This document shows positions 1 through 12,114 of a stretch of 64,000 nt of DNA, one piece after another (position 1 is the stretch's first letter; every line of letters starts with the position of its first letter). The translations under genes and the position numbers were made by a program. Under the pieces are notes generated by a model. That model worked only from the letters and a program-made list of their open reading frames with translations. It did no database searches and was not told where the DNA came from. This stretch comes from Varroa destructor (taxonomy: Eukaryota; Arthropoda; Arachnida; Mesostigmata; Varroidae), in the NCBI RefSeq assembly GCF_002443255.2, contig NW_019211457.1, positions 36,214,105 through 36,278,104 of the forward strand. The letters are read 5' to 3'.

Positions 1-1468
1 TGCTCAAGTCGTCTTTACCTCTCTAATGTACTGAACTCGTCAAGGACATCACTACACCGTCTCCATTGGTGTCACCTGGGCAGCTGGTCGAAAAGTTATT
101 TAAAATATTATAAAAGTGTAACAAAAACAAGTTTAGAATGATATAAAAAGAAAGAAAAAAACCGGAAAACTCAATTCATTCAGACAGTTTACAAGCGCCT
201 GGATTTGTCATCATGTAAAAAAAAAAAACTTCACTCCCCCTTTTCTGACTAAAGGGGACCCTCACATTAACATATAACCATTTGGATCACGGAACGTGGA
301 TTAGTCCGATAGAAGCAGCGCGGAGGCCTTGACAACAGCGGTGGTAGAATATAGAAGCAGCGACCGACAGCTTTACTTACTGATGTTTACTGTTGGTGCC
401 CTTCGCCTACCCGTAATAATTGGTGGCATGAAAGTCCTGATGGTGCCAAACGCCACCGCTACGGGTTTGGAAGGAATTGTAATTATCGAAGCGGCGTAAC
501 AGCTATTTATTTTTCGTAGTCACTGCTGCCCTTTCCATCGTTGTCTTCCTCCGCTGTGGGTTAAGGGGGGTACGGCGTTACCGTGGGTAATAATAATTAT
601 TACCGATAAATCAAGTCGTGCCGTTGTGATTCATAAGCCAGTAATTCATTCGAAAGCTTACTTGCCCTGCCCGTCAACACGCTGACGCCGACATTTAATG
701 GTCTCTGGCAACAGCAGCAGCGGTGACATCCGCTAAGAGATAGCACACGGTCATACTGTTTACCAAAGCCGGAGTTGGCACCTTTCTGCCGAGGAAGCCG
801 GCTGACCTGCCGCTCGGTTACTGACAAAGTATCAAGCAACAAATCCAACACCTGCCACTGGCTTGCGTACGATATATACATCTCCACCGCCGCCACCACC
901 ACCAAATATCTGTATTTATTCTAGCCAGGCACACAATTAGGCCTCTGAAATCTTTGATTTCGGACACCAATCGCCGGAGCTACGAAGTCCAAGATAAGTG
1001 GATGGCAGTATCCGCATCCGAAGATATTATTACATGGATTAGATATGTGCCTGGCGCCGTACACCAGTGGCATAAATTAGCCTGTTTGGCGGAGCCGACA
1101 GTCTCCGCCATTCTGTCAGTGTAGCAGTCACTCTATCGTCCTAAAGTGGTACAATTAATCTACGAATGACGCGTTGTGTTCGTTCGTGCTAGAGCTTCGC
1201 TTCGCGGTCGTATTACCCAGATAGAAAAGCCCGTTTGTAGTACGTTGTTGTTGTAATGATACTTGGCAAAACTCAGTTGTCCTATTGAGACACCGATTCG
1301 CTAGGGAAAACTGTGTTTCCATTTTGCGATAACTATTAACTATACCTTTGCGTAATTACTATGATGGCAGCCACATTATGGTTCGTGTCCCATTGTTTTA
1401 TCAAGTAACTAACATAAGCTGATTTGTTCACCACACATTTTGGTGTCGTAAGACGGAACTCTACTTAC
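1..1468. other. Non-coding or unassigned stretch at left edge
   Basis: No gene can be assigned with confidence. The most open part is the minus strand at 662-851, about 63 codons ending at a GTAAGC donor-like site. Its acceptor side has no clear pyrimidine tract and the longer frame has no ATG at its head, so I do not call it. Around 376-480 both strands are open for roughly 35-40 codons, and a GTAAGT donor-like site faces the minus strand at 371-376. Short ATT/AAT-rich tracts lie near 585-602. Confidence 0.4.
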
Positions 1469-1556
1469 CTGCCAACCGACCGAACGTTTGTTGTCGTTTG
1501 CGGATTATAGGAGTTGAGACGAGCGCACATCATCGTCCGCCAAAGTATATATTTAT
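1469..1556 (-). CDS. Candidate coding exon with a perfect splice donor
   Basis: The minus strand carries an open frame ending at CAG|GTAAGT, which matches the animal 5' splice-site consensus at every position. Upstream lies an acceptor-like CTCTAACAG after a pyrimidine-rich stretch, giving an 88-nt exon with phase 1 entry and phase 2 exit. The frame contains a double ATG (minus strand, 1533-1528) with A at -3, followed by MMCARLNSYNPQ and a Thr/Asn-rich tail. It could therefore also be a first coding exon. The product is not recognised: no domain, membrane segment or signal peptide is visible in so short a piece. The perfect donor is the main evidence. No neighbouring exon was found that joins it in phase. 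Confidence 0.32.
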
Positions 1557-3881
1557 CTGTTAGAGTGAACCGGGCGCAAAGGTCTTTGCAATGTCGTTTG
1601 CCGGCTGATCTGTATCAAGTTGTAATCTCATCTTTGCGCGTGTAGCTCACGACGCTCAGATTCGTCTTTGTGCCTTACCAATACAAATTAGCTTGTCATA
1701 CTTCTGTTTCTCAGACAAGGAAATAATTCTACGCTTAAAGGAATATTGGATTAGTAAAAGAAAACCAACAGATATTTAATTTCTGTAAATCTTGCTGTGC
1801 CAGTCTCGTGCAAAATAAAATAGAGCTATAAGTTTATTGCATTGTTTACCTTCTAGCTTTTCCCATTTTGATTTCGTCGGCTAGCAGCTTTTGGAGAACG
1901 AATGCCCTAATTGGATTTTGATTACGGAATTTCTAATTTGACGTCTGCTTTTTTTTACTTCGTGCCAGCAAATTCATTGTCAACTATCAGTGACGCACGG
2001 TACTTGCACATTAGCTGGCATCATTACATGATTTATCTGTAGAATGAAACACTATTTGCGTGCGTACTTGAGAGTAGTCACTAAAAGTACTTTCGGATGA
2101 CGTCTAGTCAAAGGTCAAAGGACGAACTTAAGTATGGAGTTCAAGGAAATTGCCCCAATGCTTTAACCTAAAAAAAAGTATGGGCTTGTATACAGACAAC
2201 ACGCTAAGTCTGCAAATAATATATTTGCCACACAAATCAATGAATAGCCTGTGGGCGTTTAATAAGGTTTCTTAACGGCTTACTATTATGACTATACTTA
2301 TCCTATATCTGTCTAGCTGGGGGCTTAAGCATATTGTCCATGAGTTCCGTTTTTGTATGCGTAGACTACTGGATACTCGTTAACGAGGTGCCGATCGTGT
2401 CATCGCTTAATTACCAACAAGGGTCTTTGGTGCAATTTATGACATCGTTATTCTCGAGTGACAGATTTAGCACGGATCCATTTGCATACAATAAGTCCTT
2501 TATAGAACAGCGAACTCGTAGAAAGTTCATGAGGAACAGGCGGGTCCATAAATACATTACGCGGTGGTTTGCACACGATCAGTTTATATGATATTTGACG
2601 CATTTTGGATGAAATTAAGATCGTTTGTAATCGACTTTTTTTTTTATATTATTTCTATTAAAGTTACTTACGTGATGCTATATATATATGATCCCTGCAG
2701 TGTGATGCTATATTTTGTAGGCTGCCATACATACTTTTGAGATTAAATACATTTATTTGATCAAATAGCGTCCCTCGATAAGGCTAGAAATCAATTCAGT
2801 AACTTCGTAACAAAGTTGTCTAAGACCCACGATACTTCATGACGTCACTAAATTATCTTGCAAACGCTCCCTCCCGTAAGACAAGAGGACACAAGATCCA
2901 TCGCAAGCGCACTCTATTTTTTCACAAGCTAGAAGTCCTTCTGTTTTCTTACTCTGTATTTTGTATTTTTGCGAACCGATTAGCTTGGCAGAGAGAGGAA
3001 TAGATGTAGGAGGCGTCGCGACATCCTATAGCAGGAAAGCACCTCCCTTAACGACTCTCGAGCAGCATTATTATTATTATTATGCACGGGTTGTGTGGCA
3101 GGGGCCTGAGCACGTCCTGGAGGTTTTACGTTGTACGGTGCCGCCGATGATAAGTCAATGCTCTTTGACTCTGCAGCTGCACAGCTGCATCTTCTTGCAA
3201 CTCCTGCTTTGCGCGCCGTAGCTGGGCAACGCATCTACCCGGCTAAGTTTCTATCGTTATAGACCAAGACGCGAAGACGAAACGTCACAGACAAAGGGAC
3301 AGACTGGACCATAGTTCGACAGGCCGCTAAACAGATCCTTAACAAAATGTTAGGGTAAGCTGGACGTCTCGTAAGTGAAAGACTCGGTGGAGAAATGTGG
3401 TACAAAAAGGGCAGGGAATTTTCTTTTGCGGAAACCTTTCCAGCAGAGCAGAATCAGTCCTTTCCAAAGGTCTCTTTCTCAAGGTGCTCGGTTGACAGTG
3501 TATGGAGAATATTAATGGCGTGAAAAATGTGTTAAAAGCTATGCCAGCTAGGATTTCACCAGGAGCAGGAGAAACGTTCAGAATCAAACTAACGATACCA
3601 AAGCCACTAGCAGTGTTGATGGTGATGGTAATGGGCTTGTGATGTGCCCGAACTTAGCACGCCGATATCCTGCTTATGTTCTACTGCAGAGCTGAGATAC
3701 ATACTAAGAAAGAGATAAAAATACGTTAGGGGCTTATATAAGATAAAAAAAGCTGGAGTGATTTAGCGCAGAACGTCTTAGTAATTCACTGTGGTGTTAA
3801 GGCTAGTGGTCAGCAGTTTAGGACTTTATGCCCGTACTCCGATGGGAACTAATTTGAATCGGTAAAAGGTAGGGGAACCAA

Positions 3882-3920
<39 letters not shown>

Positions 3921-4283
3921 TAAAATAACCAGCTCGAACTTTATGCACCAGCTGACGTCGAAATTCAAATAAGCTAGTTCGAAAAATTATACAGTCTCAA
4001 TCGGGGATCCGAACTGTTTTCTTGGCGTTGTAGTTTATGCTTAATATACCTCGTTAGTAGTACTTTATATGATGCATTATCTTGACCCTTTAGTACCGCG
4101 CGTAAAACGAATATACGAAGGCAAACGATAAAAATCCATTCATTGAATTTGAAGTTTTGCCGTGGGAATAACGTTCTGAAAACCTATTGCATGAACGAAC
4201 CGTATTTAAAGTTACAATGAGAGCATAAGGTACCATTATTATGCTCATTGCTATTGAAGTTATTGTTAGTAGCAATAACTTAC
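1557..4283. other. Intergenic or intronic DNA
   Basis: Mostly AT-rich sequence without a supportable gene. It holds an imperfect duplication of a 12-base unit (GTGATGCTATAT at 2672 and 2702), a short ATT run near 3067-3082, and a long AT microsatellite near 3884-3917 (listed separately). The short open frames here have no splice or start context that I find convincing. Confidence 0.5.
3884..3917. repeat. (AT)n microsatellite
   Basis: About 17 uninterrupted AT dinucleotide units. Typical low-complexity spacer; no gene is associated with it. Confidence 0.95.
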
Positions 4284-4335
4284 CACCACGACTAAAAAAG
4301 GCCGGCGACAATGTCCTGAGACAAACCTTAAACAT
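4284..4335 (-). CDS. Candidate short first coding exon
   Basis: On the minus strand an ATG opens a 17-codon frame that runs straight into GGTG|GTAAGT, a strong donor, leaving one base of the next codon (phase 1). The peptide starts MFKVCLRTLSPAFFSR: hydrophobic and basic with no acidic residue, which would fit a signal or mitochondrial targeting peptide. The base at -3 from the ATG is T, so the start context is weak. A pyrimidine tract ending in TTTTTTAG lies inside the frame just before the last few codons, so the donor may instead belong to a tiny internal exon. Function unknown. Confidence 0.2.
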
Positions 4336-7300
4336 ATAAGTCACACGCTGGTCGAGTAAGTCACTTAATACATTTGACGGTTCACTAACCTACTTTGCCT
4401 CATTTCACCTACCTCATTGACAGTATTTGCCTTTCATTTCCTTAAGCTGGCTAAAAATGGACAGATACTTATGAACACCGTCTGTTTTGCCGGCTCTTTA
4501 AGTAAGATTAATTTCGATATATGATGGGGTCTCGGCATCGATACTCATGTTGTTGGGTGACTTGATTTGTTTGGACTTTACATACGAATCGAGAATTGAG
4601 GCGCTTTCCTAAGCGTTTCAACGAGAACTAACCTATCAACATAAGCTGACTTCGAAGGCGCAAAATTGTCACGTATGCTTTGCTTGCAAAAGGGCTGGCC
4701 TCTTACAAAACCTTCCACAGATTCAGGCCAAAGGAGGAAGGAAGAGTACGTATAGGAAGAGGGAAGCAGGGACGGAGGCACAGCGAAACGAGGAACAACG
4801 AAAAAGAGCTCCATAAGCTGAATCAGTCTTGGATGACGGTGCCGGTGGGGTAGCATCGCAGAGTGGCCCACACTGACGCCTTTGTTATTTACTATTATCA
4901 GAGAGGTACAAAGTATCAAACAGCGCCGTCAACTCTCTATCTAACTCGCTTTCATTTAACCAATCGGCACATACGCCAATGCAGGAGTACTTCGACCGCA
5001 ATTGTAAAACACCCGCATGTATATGTGGGGCATTTTCAGTTCTGACGGCCTTCCCCCATCCTTTCCTACCCAGGAAACTCTGAGCGACATCAGAAGAAGA
5101 CAAAGGCAACGAAAAACGTCTAGAACGAGAGCATTCTAATTGGTGTGTCAGTAAATGGCAAAGGTAAAGGGCTTTTGCAGCAAATTATACCTTAACCTTT
5201 CATTGTTGGGCTTGGTAGACGATCGGTTTCCACTACGGCGCCTCGTATAGAAACATGAATTTAACCTCTTTGTTAAAGCGACCATTTCAGAATATAGTTG
5301 AAGATTAACCAGTCTCAAATTAAGCTATGACTGTACTACAGGTGTGAAGCTCGTAAGAATTCGGCGCTCTGAACTAGAGAATCGTACTATTGATTGTCAT
5401 ACCCTGGCCATGGATACTGGTTTTAAGTATCTTTGCCTGGCAATGAAACAAGCGCGTGCTCGATGTGTAGTTAACTGTGCATTGTGCCGTTAAAAGTGCG
5501 ACAATTTTATAGTTGCGAATGTTTGTCTGGGAACGCCCTTTGTAGAATATGGAGAAAATGCGTTTCTACTTTAATTTGGTTACAAAAAGTACCATAATAA
5601 TAATATAGATAAAGAAGTGCGGAAAAAAGCTAGAATATTGCAAACATAGTTTCCATTGGGCATTTGAATTAATGACGAAATTATATAAATAAAATGTAAA
5701 TAGAAAATCATACCAAACTTAGAACTTACATTACATATCCCAGCCGACCGTTTTATTTGGGTAGATATACGCCAAGGCATACGCTTAATTTGCATCAGAG
5801 CTCTTGTTAGATAAAAAATAAATTTTACAGAGTTTGGTACAGCAGCTTCAATATTTGAGAGTATTAAACAGAGGTTTCACATGGCTGTCGTCTAGCTGGA
5901 ATGTAAATTCTCATAAGACTACCTCTATGGCTCGAGTTTTACGTCAGACATTCTATCAGACGCGCTGATTCCCAGCACAAAATCAAGTCTGCTTAAGGTT
6001 CAAAATCATAGGATCGCCTAACGTGAGTGTCCTACTATTTCACTATTTTATTTGGTCTGACCAAAAACTTGTTTGCATTTATTGCTTGAGGAAGCAGTAC
6101 AGGATGTGCAGAGGCAATTTATTCCAATATAATATTCAATCGGTCAGACTTGGCCATTGAAAATACTCGTATAAATTGGTACGTTCTTATTAATACCCTT
6201 AAAATTAATCATGGGTTTTATAGATATTTTTGTTCGTCTTGGTGCTATTTTCCCGTTTTGGCTGGTTCACACAATGGAAACGTAACACTCGTATCAGCTA
6301 ATCTATATAATAATACTTATTGACACAAGTAACGTTTGAATCGACCTGTTTCTGTTATCTGTTTCAGGGCTAGATGCTATCTAGTTTCACAAAATTTAGA
6401 GGACTGACCTGGTCGTTATTTTTTGAACATTCACCTTTTGATCCGAACGGGCATCTAATTTTCTTAATTATAAATACCCATATAACTAGAACTAAGAGAA
6501 TCTATCTTTTTTCTTATGTAAAAAAAAAAAAAGACCTTTATCGTTAGCTCATGTTGCACTTCATATGTGTAAGGTATTTCAAGCTTTATTATTGTACTAA
6601 ATATGACCTATCGCTTGCACCTAAAGAGCATTTACAGAGACTCACGGAGCTCATTTTCTGTTATTATTTGACAAATATCAGCAGTTACCACAAATTCTGA
6701 GGATGTAGGCCAGCCAACCGATAATTCTGATAAGATGCAATAAACATGAAACAGACGACACAATGAGGAAATTGTATATGAGTTTTGGAATCGTATGCTA
6801 TGTTACCACGAAAATATGTAAACAAACATTGAGCCGATAGAAACAGAAAGGTAACCCGTCGGAGACGAGAAAATAGCGACACCGGACAATAATATTATCG
6901 AAAATAATTTTGTTATCGAGGAATCGCTTCCAAGCCAATGAACAAATGTCCCCGCTGACACGGTACTCAATTGGTAATGCCCGCATGGACCTAATTTGAC
7001 GATATCTTAAATGACTTTTTCTTAGAAGATAATGTTCTTCCTTTTCAGCTTTTTAGTAGATCTCACAAATTGCCTACCGAACTCATTTGATGCCTTCATT
7101 TCTAGGTTTTCTTTTCCCAAGACTTCCTATTTTTCGCCGTTCCCGTTCATCTGAAGGGAAAGCAACCACGGGCACAACTCAATTCACTCAGCCAACCCTT
7201 TAAAAACCTTTTTTCTCTGATGCCTTCTGGCTATGTGACTATCGCTGGCTATCTCCTCTGAACTGATTCTATGTTAATGCAACTAGCAGGATGTGGTATC

Positions 7301-10300
7301 CCGTCAAAGCCTTCTATTTCAGTTGATTTGACGGGATTAGACGGGGCTAGAGAAAAAACTTTTTTCACCCCACTTCTTGTTTTCTAGTTTCCCGTTCTCC
7401 TTTTAACCTAGCGAGAAAGTCTTTTCTTCTTCGGCGTGACTCAGCGTTTTTCAACGTACGAGGAGTTTGCTCCACGCAGCTGCAAGCAGAATAGCAATAG
7501 TGAGATTGCCTCACTATGCAAAATTAACTGAATCGGATCATAGACAAACGTGAAAAAACATAAGATAAACAAAAAAAAAAACCATGACAAAAATTGAGAC
7601 AAAACATTTACCTATTTGCGCTTCTATTAGGGGTAAACGGCAAATGTTTTAGAAAATGCACTTTTTTCTTGATGAAAAATGAGCCTAGGCTAACTACATA
7701 TGAATCAAATGAAGTTTACTAGCAACATTTAAGGCAAGGTTTTTCTTAAAACAAACTTATATCAACAGTTTAAAGATACGAAAGAGAATAAAAGACAGAT
7801 TTAAAGATAAAAGAAAGGAGAACAACAGTAGTTTCCCGTCCTTCTTTGCTCCTCAAGCGAGTCTCCCGTTTTTTACACGGTCTTTCTCTTTTTATTTTTC
7901 GCTATTCTAATTCCTGCAGCATTTCCTATGGTTGAGTCAGCTAGCCTGGTCCCAGATCAGGCGAAGCCAGACCAGCTTTAAAAATGGCTAACGAACTAAT
8001 AGCAACGGTCTCGGTTGAACCTTCAATGGTGCTATTAGCACGACGTGGCTGAAAGTTCCTCATCTGAGCTGGGTAAAACAGTATGAAAAGTGTTTGTCAA
8101 GCTCTGCTATCGTTCGTTTCGTTAAACATTAGCTCTGCAAAGAAGTTTGTGTTTAATGAAAGCTCTATGCTATTCGTTGAGCACCCATCTTAACTGTGTT
8201 CACTGCCGGCAAGATTTTTAGAGCTCGCTGGCAAAGCCGTTTCGATAGTCTATATTTTTACCTCATTAAACGTATTAAACTAACAGCTTTGTCTGACAAG
8301 CTGTAAGCTCGGCAAAGGAAAACGCAAAGGCTTCGGACGTTTGTTTACTTAGTTTCGCGATTCGAAACCATTCGTTGCTGTGACCACATTCCATTACTAT
8401 TATTTTTAACTATAATAAGTTTTGTCTCACCACCAACCTCAACAATCCCAATGGACAACCAAGTGGAAATAAGAAAAAGCTTTAATTGGCCCGATTTAAA
8501 GTTATGTGAGGACCCGGCACCACCACTACAAATCTCTAGTTCATCGTAGATCAGAGCAATATTTGGTCACCTTACCACTTAAGGTTTACTGCTCTATGTA
8601 GGCATACATACTAGCGTAATGTTATTATTTTTAATCGACTGTTAAAGGTTGCAGCTTTTGTAACTATTCATTTGTTTTTCCTTCTACTATTTTTCGTTCA
8701 ATAAAATATGTGTGCTGCTGCTTGATTGCTGGACCGCCTAAGCGCTAGTCGGCCTTTCGTTGAACAGGACATGAGTAATTAGGCTCCGTTGATCTCTCAG
8801 ATGATATGTTTACGGCCGCAAAGGTCCTGCTTTGCTTCCGTCCGCCACTTCCTATCGATTTAGCCATTCGGTTGACTTAACTATACAACGGAACAATTTG
8901 GCCGAATCAGGGAGGATACGGCGAAATGAGATACAAGATAAAATGGTGCAATCCCAAATACCTCCCGAAGTAACGCCTAGCGGCTTTAGTAGCCACTCGA
9001 GGATGTATGATATCGGTACATGAAAATTTCCCAGAGTCATGACTTTTAGAAAGGACGCACATTTCAGACGAAAACAGAAACGTAATTCGCTCAGAAATCC
9101 ATTACGACAGATATCTTTCTACTTAAAACGAAAATGTTTCAAGTTAGAAGCTTTTCTTTATCGATATAAACGAGAGCTCCGAAAAAAGCGGTGTGTGCTT
9201 TCACCTAAAGCATATGAGCAATGAAAACTATATTTCAGTTTGACAACTTGTCGTAGAAAAGCCGGTCACTTTCAGAAAATGCCTTCAATGTGTGCTTTCA
9301 TATGGAAAGCTATCACTTCGGCTAACAACTACGACTTGTGTACATTTACCGATGACCGAAACAATAGCTAATACTTGTTTTTTAGCCAGTAAACATTGTA
9401 CCCTTTATTTTGTAATCACTAACACGTCATATTCATGTGCCTTCAACATGAAACCCTATTTGGTTACAGCTTTTTGCCGCATCGGCTCGCTTTTCGAATT
9501 TGGTTTGTGTGTAATTCATTCGATCGCGGCTAGTGGAGACTTGACCGACTGAACCTCCGCCGGAGAGGCCAGAGACCGCTGATTCAGGTCGGATCTACGA
9601 CATGTCTTACGCGACAGGTCTAAATAAAGAGGCATAACTTGTTGGAATTATATCGTCTGATGGATGCGTCCTTTTCTTTGATGAAACCGACTTAACAGCT
9701 CTTCATAAAGCGTTAAGGCCATCAAGTTGATTGTAGTCTTCGGAGCTATCTATAGCTCGGAGCTCTAGTAGCTATCCAAGAAGAGAATTATTAAATAGGT
9801 TAGCTCGACAGATTTGTTTTGACTTAGCTCCGCCGTCTGACACTACGGTCGGCGCGTGCTCTTGAAAGCGTCAGCGTTAGATCTATTGAAAATGTTTGAC
9901 GCTGCGTAGAGACGGGAACTGGATTCATGTATTACTTATGACATATTAATTTTTCTGTTGAGTACATATACGATCCTAATGATACGTTCGGCGACCTGTA
10001 CCCCAATGAAAGATCACCGCCAATCTTCTACAGTCTTATTCCTCCTGAAAACAAACAATGTTACATAGCTATACACGCAACCAAATTTCAATCCGATACC
10101 GGCAAGCGCAGCTAAAATATGTACACTTTTCACGTATGTAGACTATATGCACACACATAATACATGAACGACGTTTGCCCATTATATAAGTAGTATAATT
10201 GCACGCAAAAAGACCAATACTTCTCTAAAATATGACTCGACTTAGGTTTCTTCTTCCTCTTGCAGTAATCGATAACAGACGTTGATATTAAATGTTTCCT

Positions 10301-10739
10301 TAGAGCTGTCGAATTTCTTATTGCTTATACGCGAATGCTGGTCCCTGGTTGCTCCCTAGGTCATTCTAAGGCGGTGATGCGTTATAAATAACACTCGTTT
10401 AGCTATTTCATTTACGGCTTAGCAATAGAACCAATTATCATTCGACATGGAAGTGTCCTTAAATGTTTTACTATAATCCTTTGTTTGACCTTAGATTTCT
10501 GTTTTCGATTGACCCTTAAACGGATTTCATAATGCCCAATCTGGTCGTGAGCGTCTTTACTGGTGTCTAGGCTCAGTTCGGAATGTGGACACGTGACGTG
10601 GTCCTAACGGTAGTATACAGACACGTTACCACGGCACTAATAGGGGCCAAATCTGTGTTTCCATAATTATGTGTCTTAGAAGACCCTGACTTGTTTTCTC
10701 GCTCTTGTTATTTTTTGCTCTCACCCATTGGCGGCTCAC
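4336..10739. other. Long gene-poor stretch
   Basis: AT-rich DNA with homopolymer runs (for example A-runs near 6521 and 7570). One weak coding possibility is the minus strand at 5730-5795, where an ATG opens 22 codons (MQIKRMPWRIS...) ending at AAT|GTAAGT. Two adjacent plus-strand ATG-poor frames at 8832-9023 and 9039-9224 are basic and unremarkable. Nothing else here is supportable as a gene, RNA or mobile element. Confidence 0.45.
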
Positions 10740-10851
10740 CTTCACCAATTTGTTGCCAATTTCTCCGGACGAAGTGGTTAAATTGCCAACTAACCATATT
10801 AGCATGGATCCAACGGTGTGGGACCTCTCATACTTGATAGACTCGTCGCTT
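10740..10851 (-). CDS. Candidate internal exon
   Basis: An open minus-strand frame lies between an acceptor-like CTTATCAG and a donor AAG|GTGAGC: 112 nt, entering in phase 2 and leaving in phase 0. It would encode 37 residues, including SDESIKYERSHTVGSMLIWL followed by a Gly/Thr/Ser-rich segment and a Lys/Leu-rich end. The composition looks like a folded protein, but I recognise no family. The pyrimidine tract at the acceptor is modest. The opposite strand is also open across the same bases (10705-10890), so the strand assignment is uncertain and the whole call could be chance. Confidence 0.22.
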
Positions 10852-12050
10852 CTGATAAGTTTGTTGACGCGCCTTTACAGGTGCTTATAACTGCAAATCT
10901 TTCAAAAAGAGGAGTCTGTGAAGCGTAAACAGCAACGACAGGTGGCAGTATGTACAGGCTATACCAATACCTCGTAAACAACGACGGAATACAGTAAATA
11001 AAGTCAAATTTTCGAAATAGTCTTTTTACCACAAAAATGACTTTCTACAGACATAAATTTTCTGATCGCTTTGGTTAAGTATTACGTAAAAACTCGATAT
11101 TTCTCGCCGGGATTGTCTAAACGCGTTAAAGAGTAAAGGATAAAATCTGCTCCCTTTATTGTTTTTATTAGTGAGCTTGCGTAATTTAGGTAAGTTGTTT
11201 GTTATATAAGTGTCCTTCCGTAACACAACACTTTCCGCTTTTCTTTTTTAACTTTGGAGCAATATCACGCCTGATTGGGAGACTTGATGACTTGACTTTT
11301 GTTATAATGCAATTAGGGGCTAACCTCTGTCCATGCTTTTAACTTATGCTCCTCAGGAACGAAAGGACCTTCCGGTAAGGGCCTATCCAAAAAAATAGCT
11401 TGTAAAAACGACCGTCTTTAATAAAGAAAGCAAGGCCAACGCCGCTGTGAATCCGGGCCTGAAATCTAGCTAAAGGCTATCTCAGAAGTGACAAAGATTG
11501 AAAACTTATATTGGATAGATGTTTGAAAAACAAAAATTAAAGCATTGGCACTGAATCGTTAGCTGCTGCCGATGGGAACATAGTTATGATGGGGAAGATA
11601 CCCCATAATCAAAAGAGGTAGGATGGAAGGAAAAAAGAATAGCTGAAACAAGACAGAAGAAGGCGAGGAGGAGCACGTCTAGAGAGCGATGAATTGAAAT
11701 CGTTTATATTATAATATGTAAACTTATAGTGAGCGTTTTTTGAGGGCTTTAGATTTAAGCTCATAGTCACGAATCGATGGATATGGGCATGTTTCACATC
11801 CAATGTTTTTTTTTTTTTTACTAACCTTTGCTTCAGAAAAATTGGTGTCACTTCAGCAAAGTGGAAAATTTAACATTTTTGGCAAATGGCACCTGCCAAA
11901 GATTTCCTATCTGTTATCATCCGACGACCTTGTGAGCTAAGATATCATAATCCATAGCACTCTCTGGTACAGTTCTATGTGATCGAGAGTATCTGCTTGG
12001 GCCATAAAGTACTACTCCATTTTGACAAGGCAAGGCAAAAACTGCAGCAA
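10852..12050. other. Unassigned AT-rich DNA
   Basis: No gene supported. A TTTAG|GTAAGT donor-like site on the plus strand at 11186 follows a Leu-rich open stretch without an ATG. Without a start or acceptor it is not called. A poly-T run sits near 11807-11819. Confidence 0.4.
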
Positions 12051-12114
12051 ATGGTAGCCATGGCGGGACTTCAGGTGACCTTACACTTGCTTAGCTTAGA
12101 CTGTGCGATCACTG
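12051..12114 (+). CDS. Candidate first coding exon ending at a consensus donor
   Basis: Two in-frame ATGs occur at 12051 and 12060. The second sits in GCCATGGCG, an excellent animal start context. The frame reads MAGLQVTLHLLSLDCAIT and meets ACTG|GTAAGT, a strong donor leaving phase 1. The peptide is moderately hydrophobic and could be a signal peptide, although an Asp inside the hydrophobic run argues against that. Phase 1 exits are usual after signal-peptide exons. No downstream partner was identified. Confidence 0.22.

Noticed and set aside
662..851. Minus-strand frame ending at a GTAAGC donor
   Set aside because: The acceptor side has no pyrimidine tract and the frame is purely chance length; donor alone is not enough.
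10201..10290. Strong acceptor (TTCTTCTTCCTCTTGCAG) at 10265
   Set aside because: All three phases hit a stop within seven codons, so no coding exon can be supported; it could start an untranslated exon.
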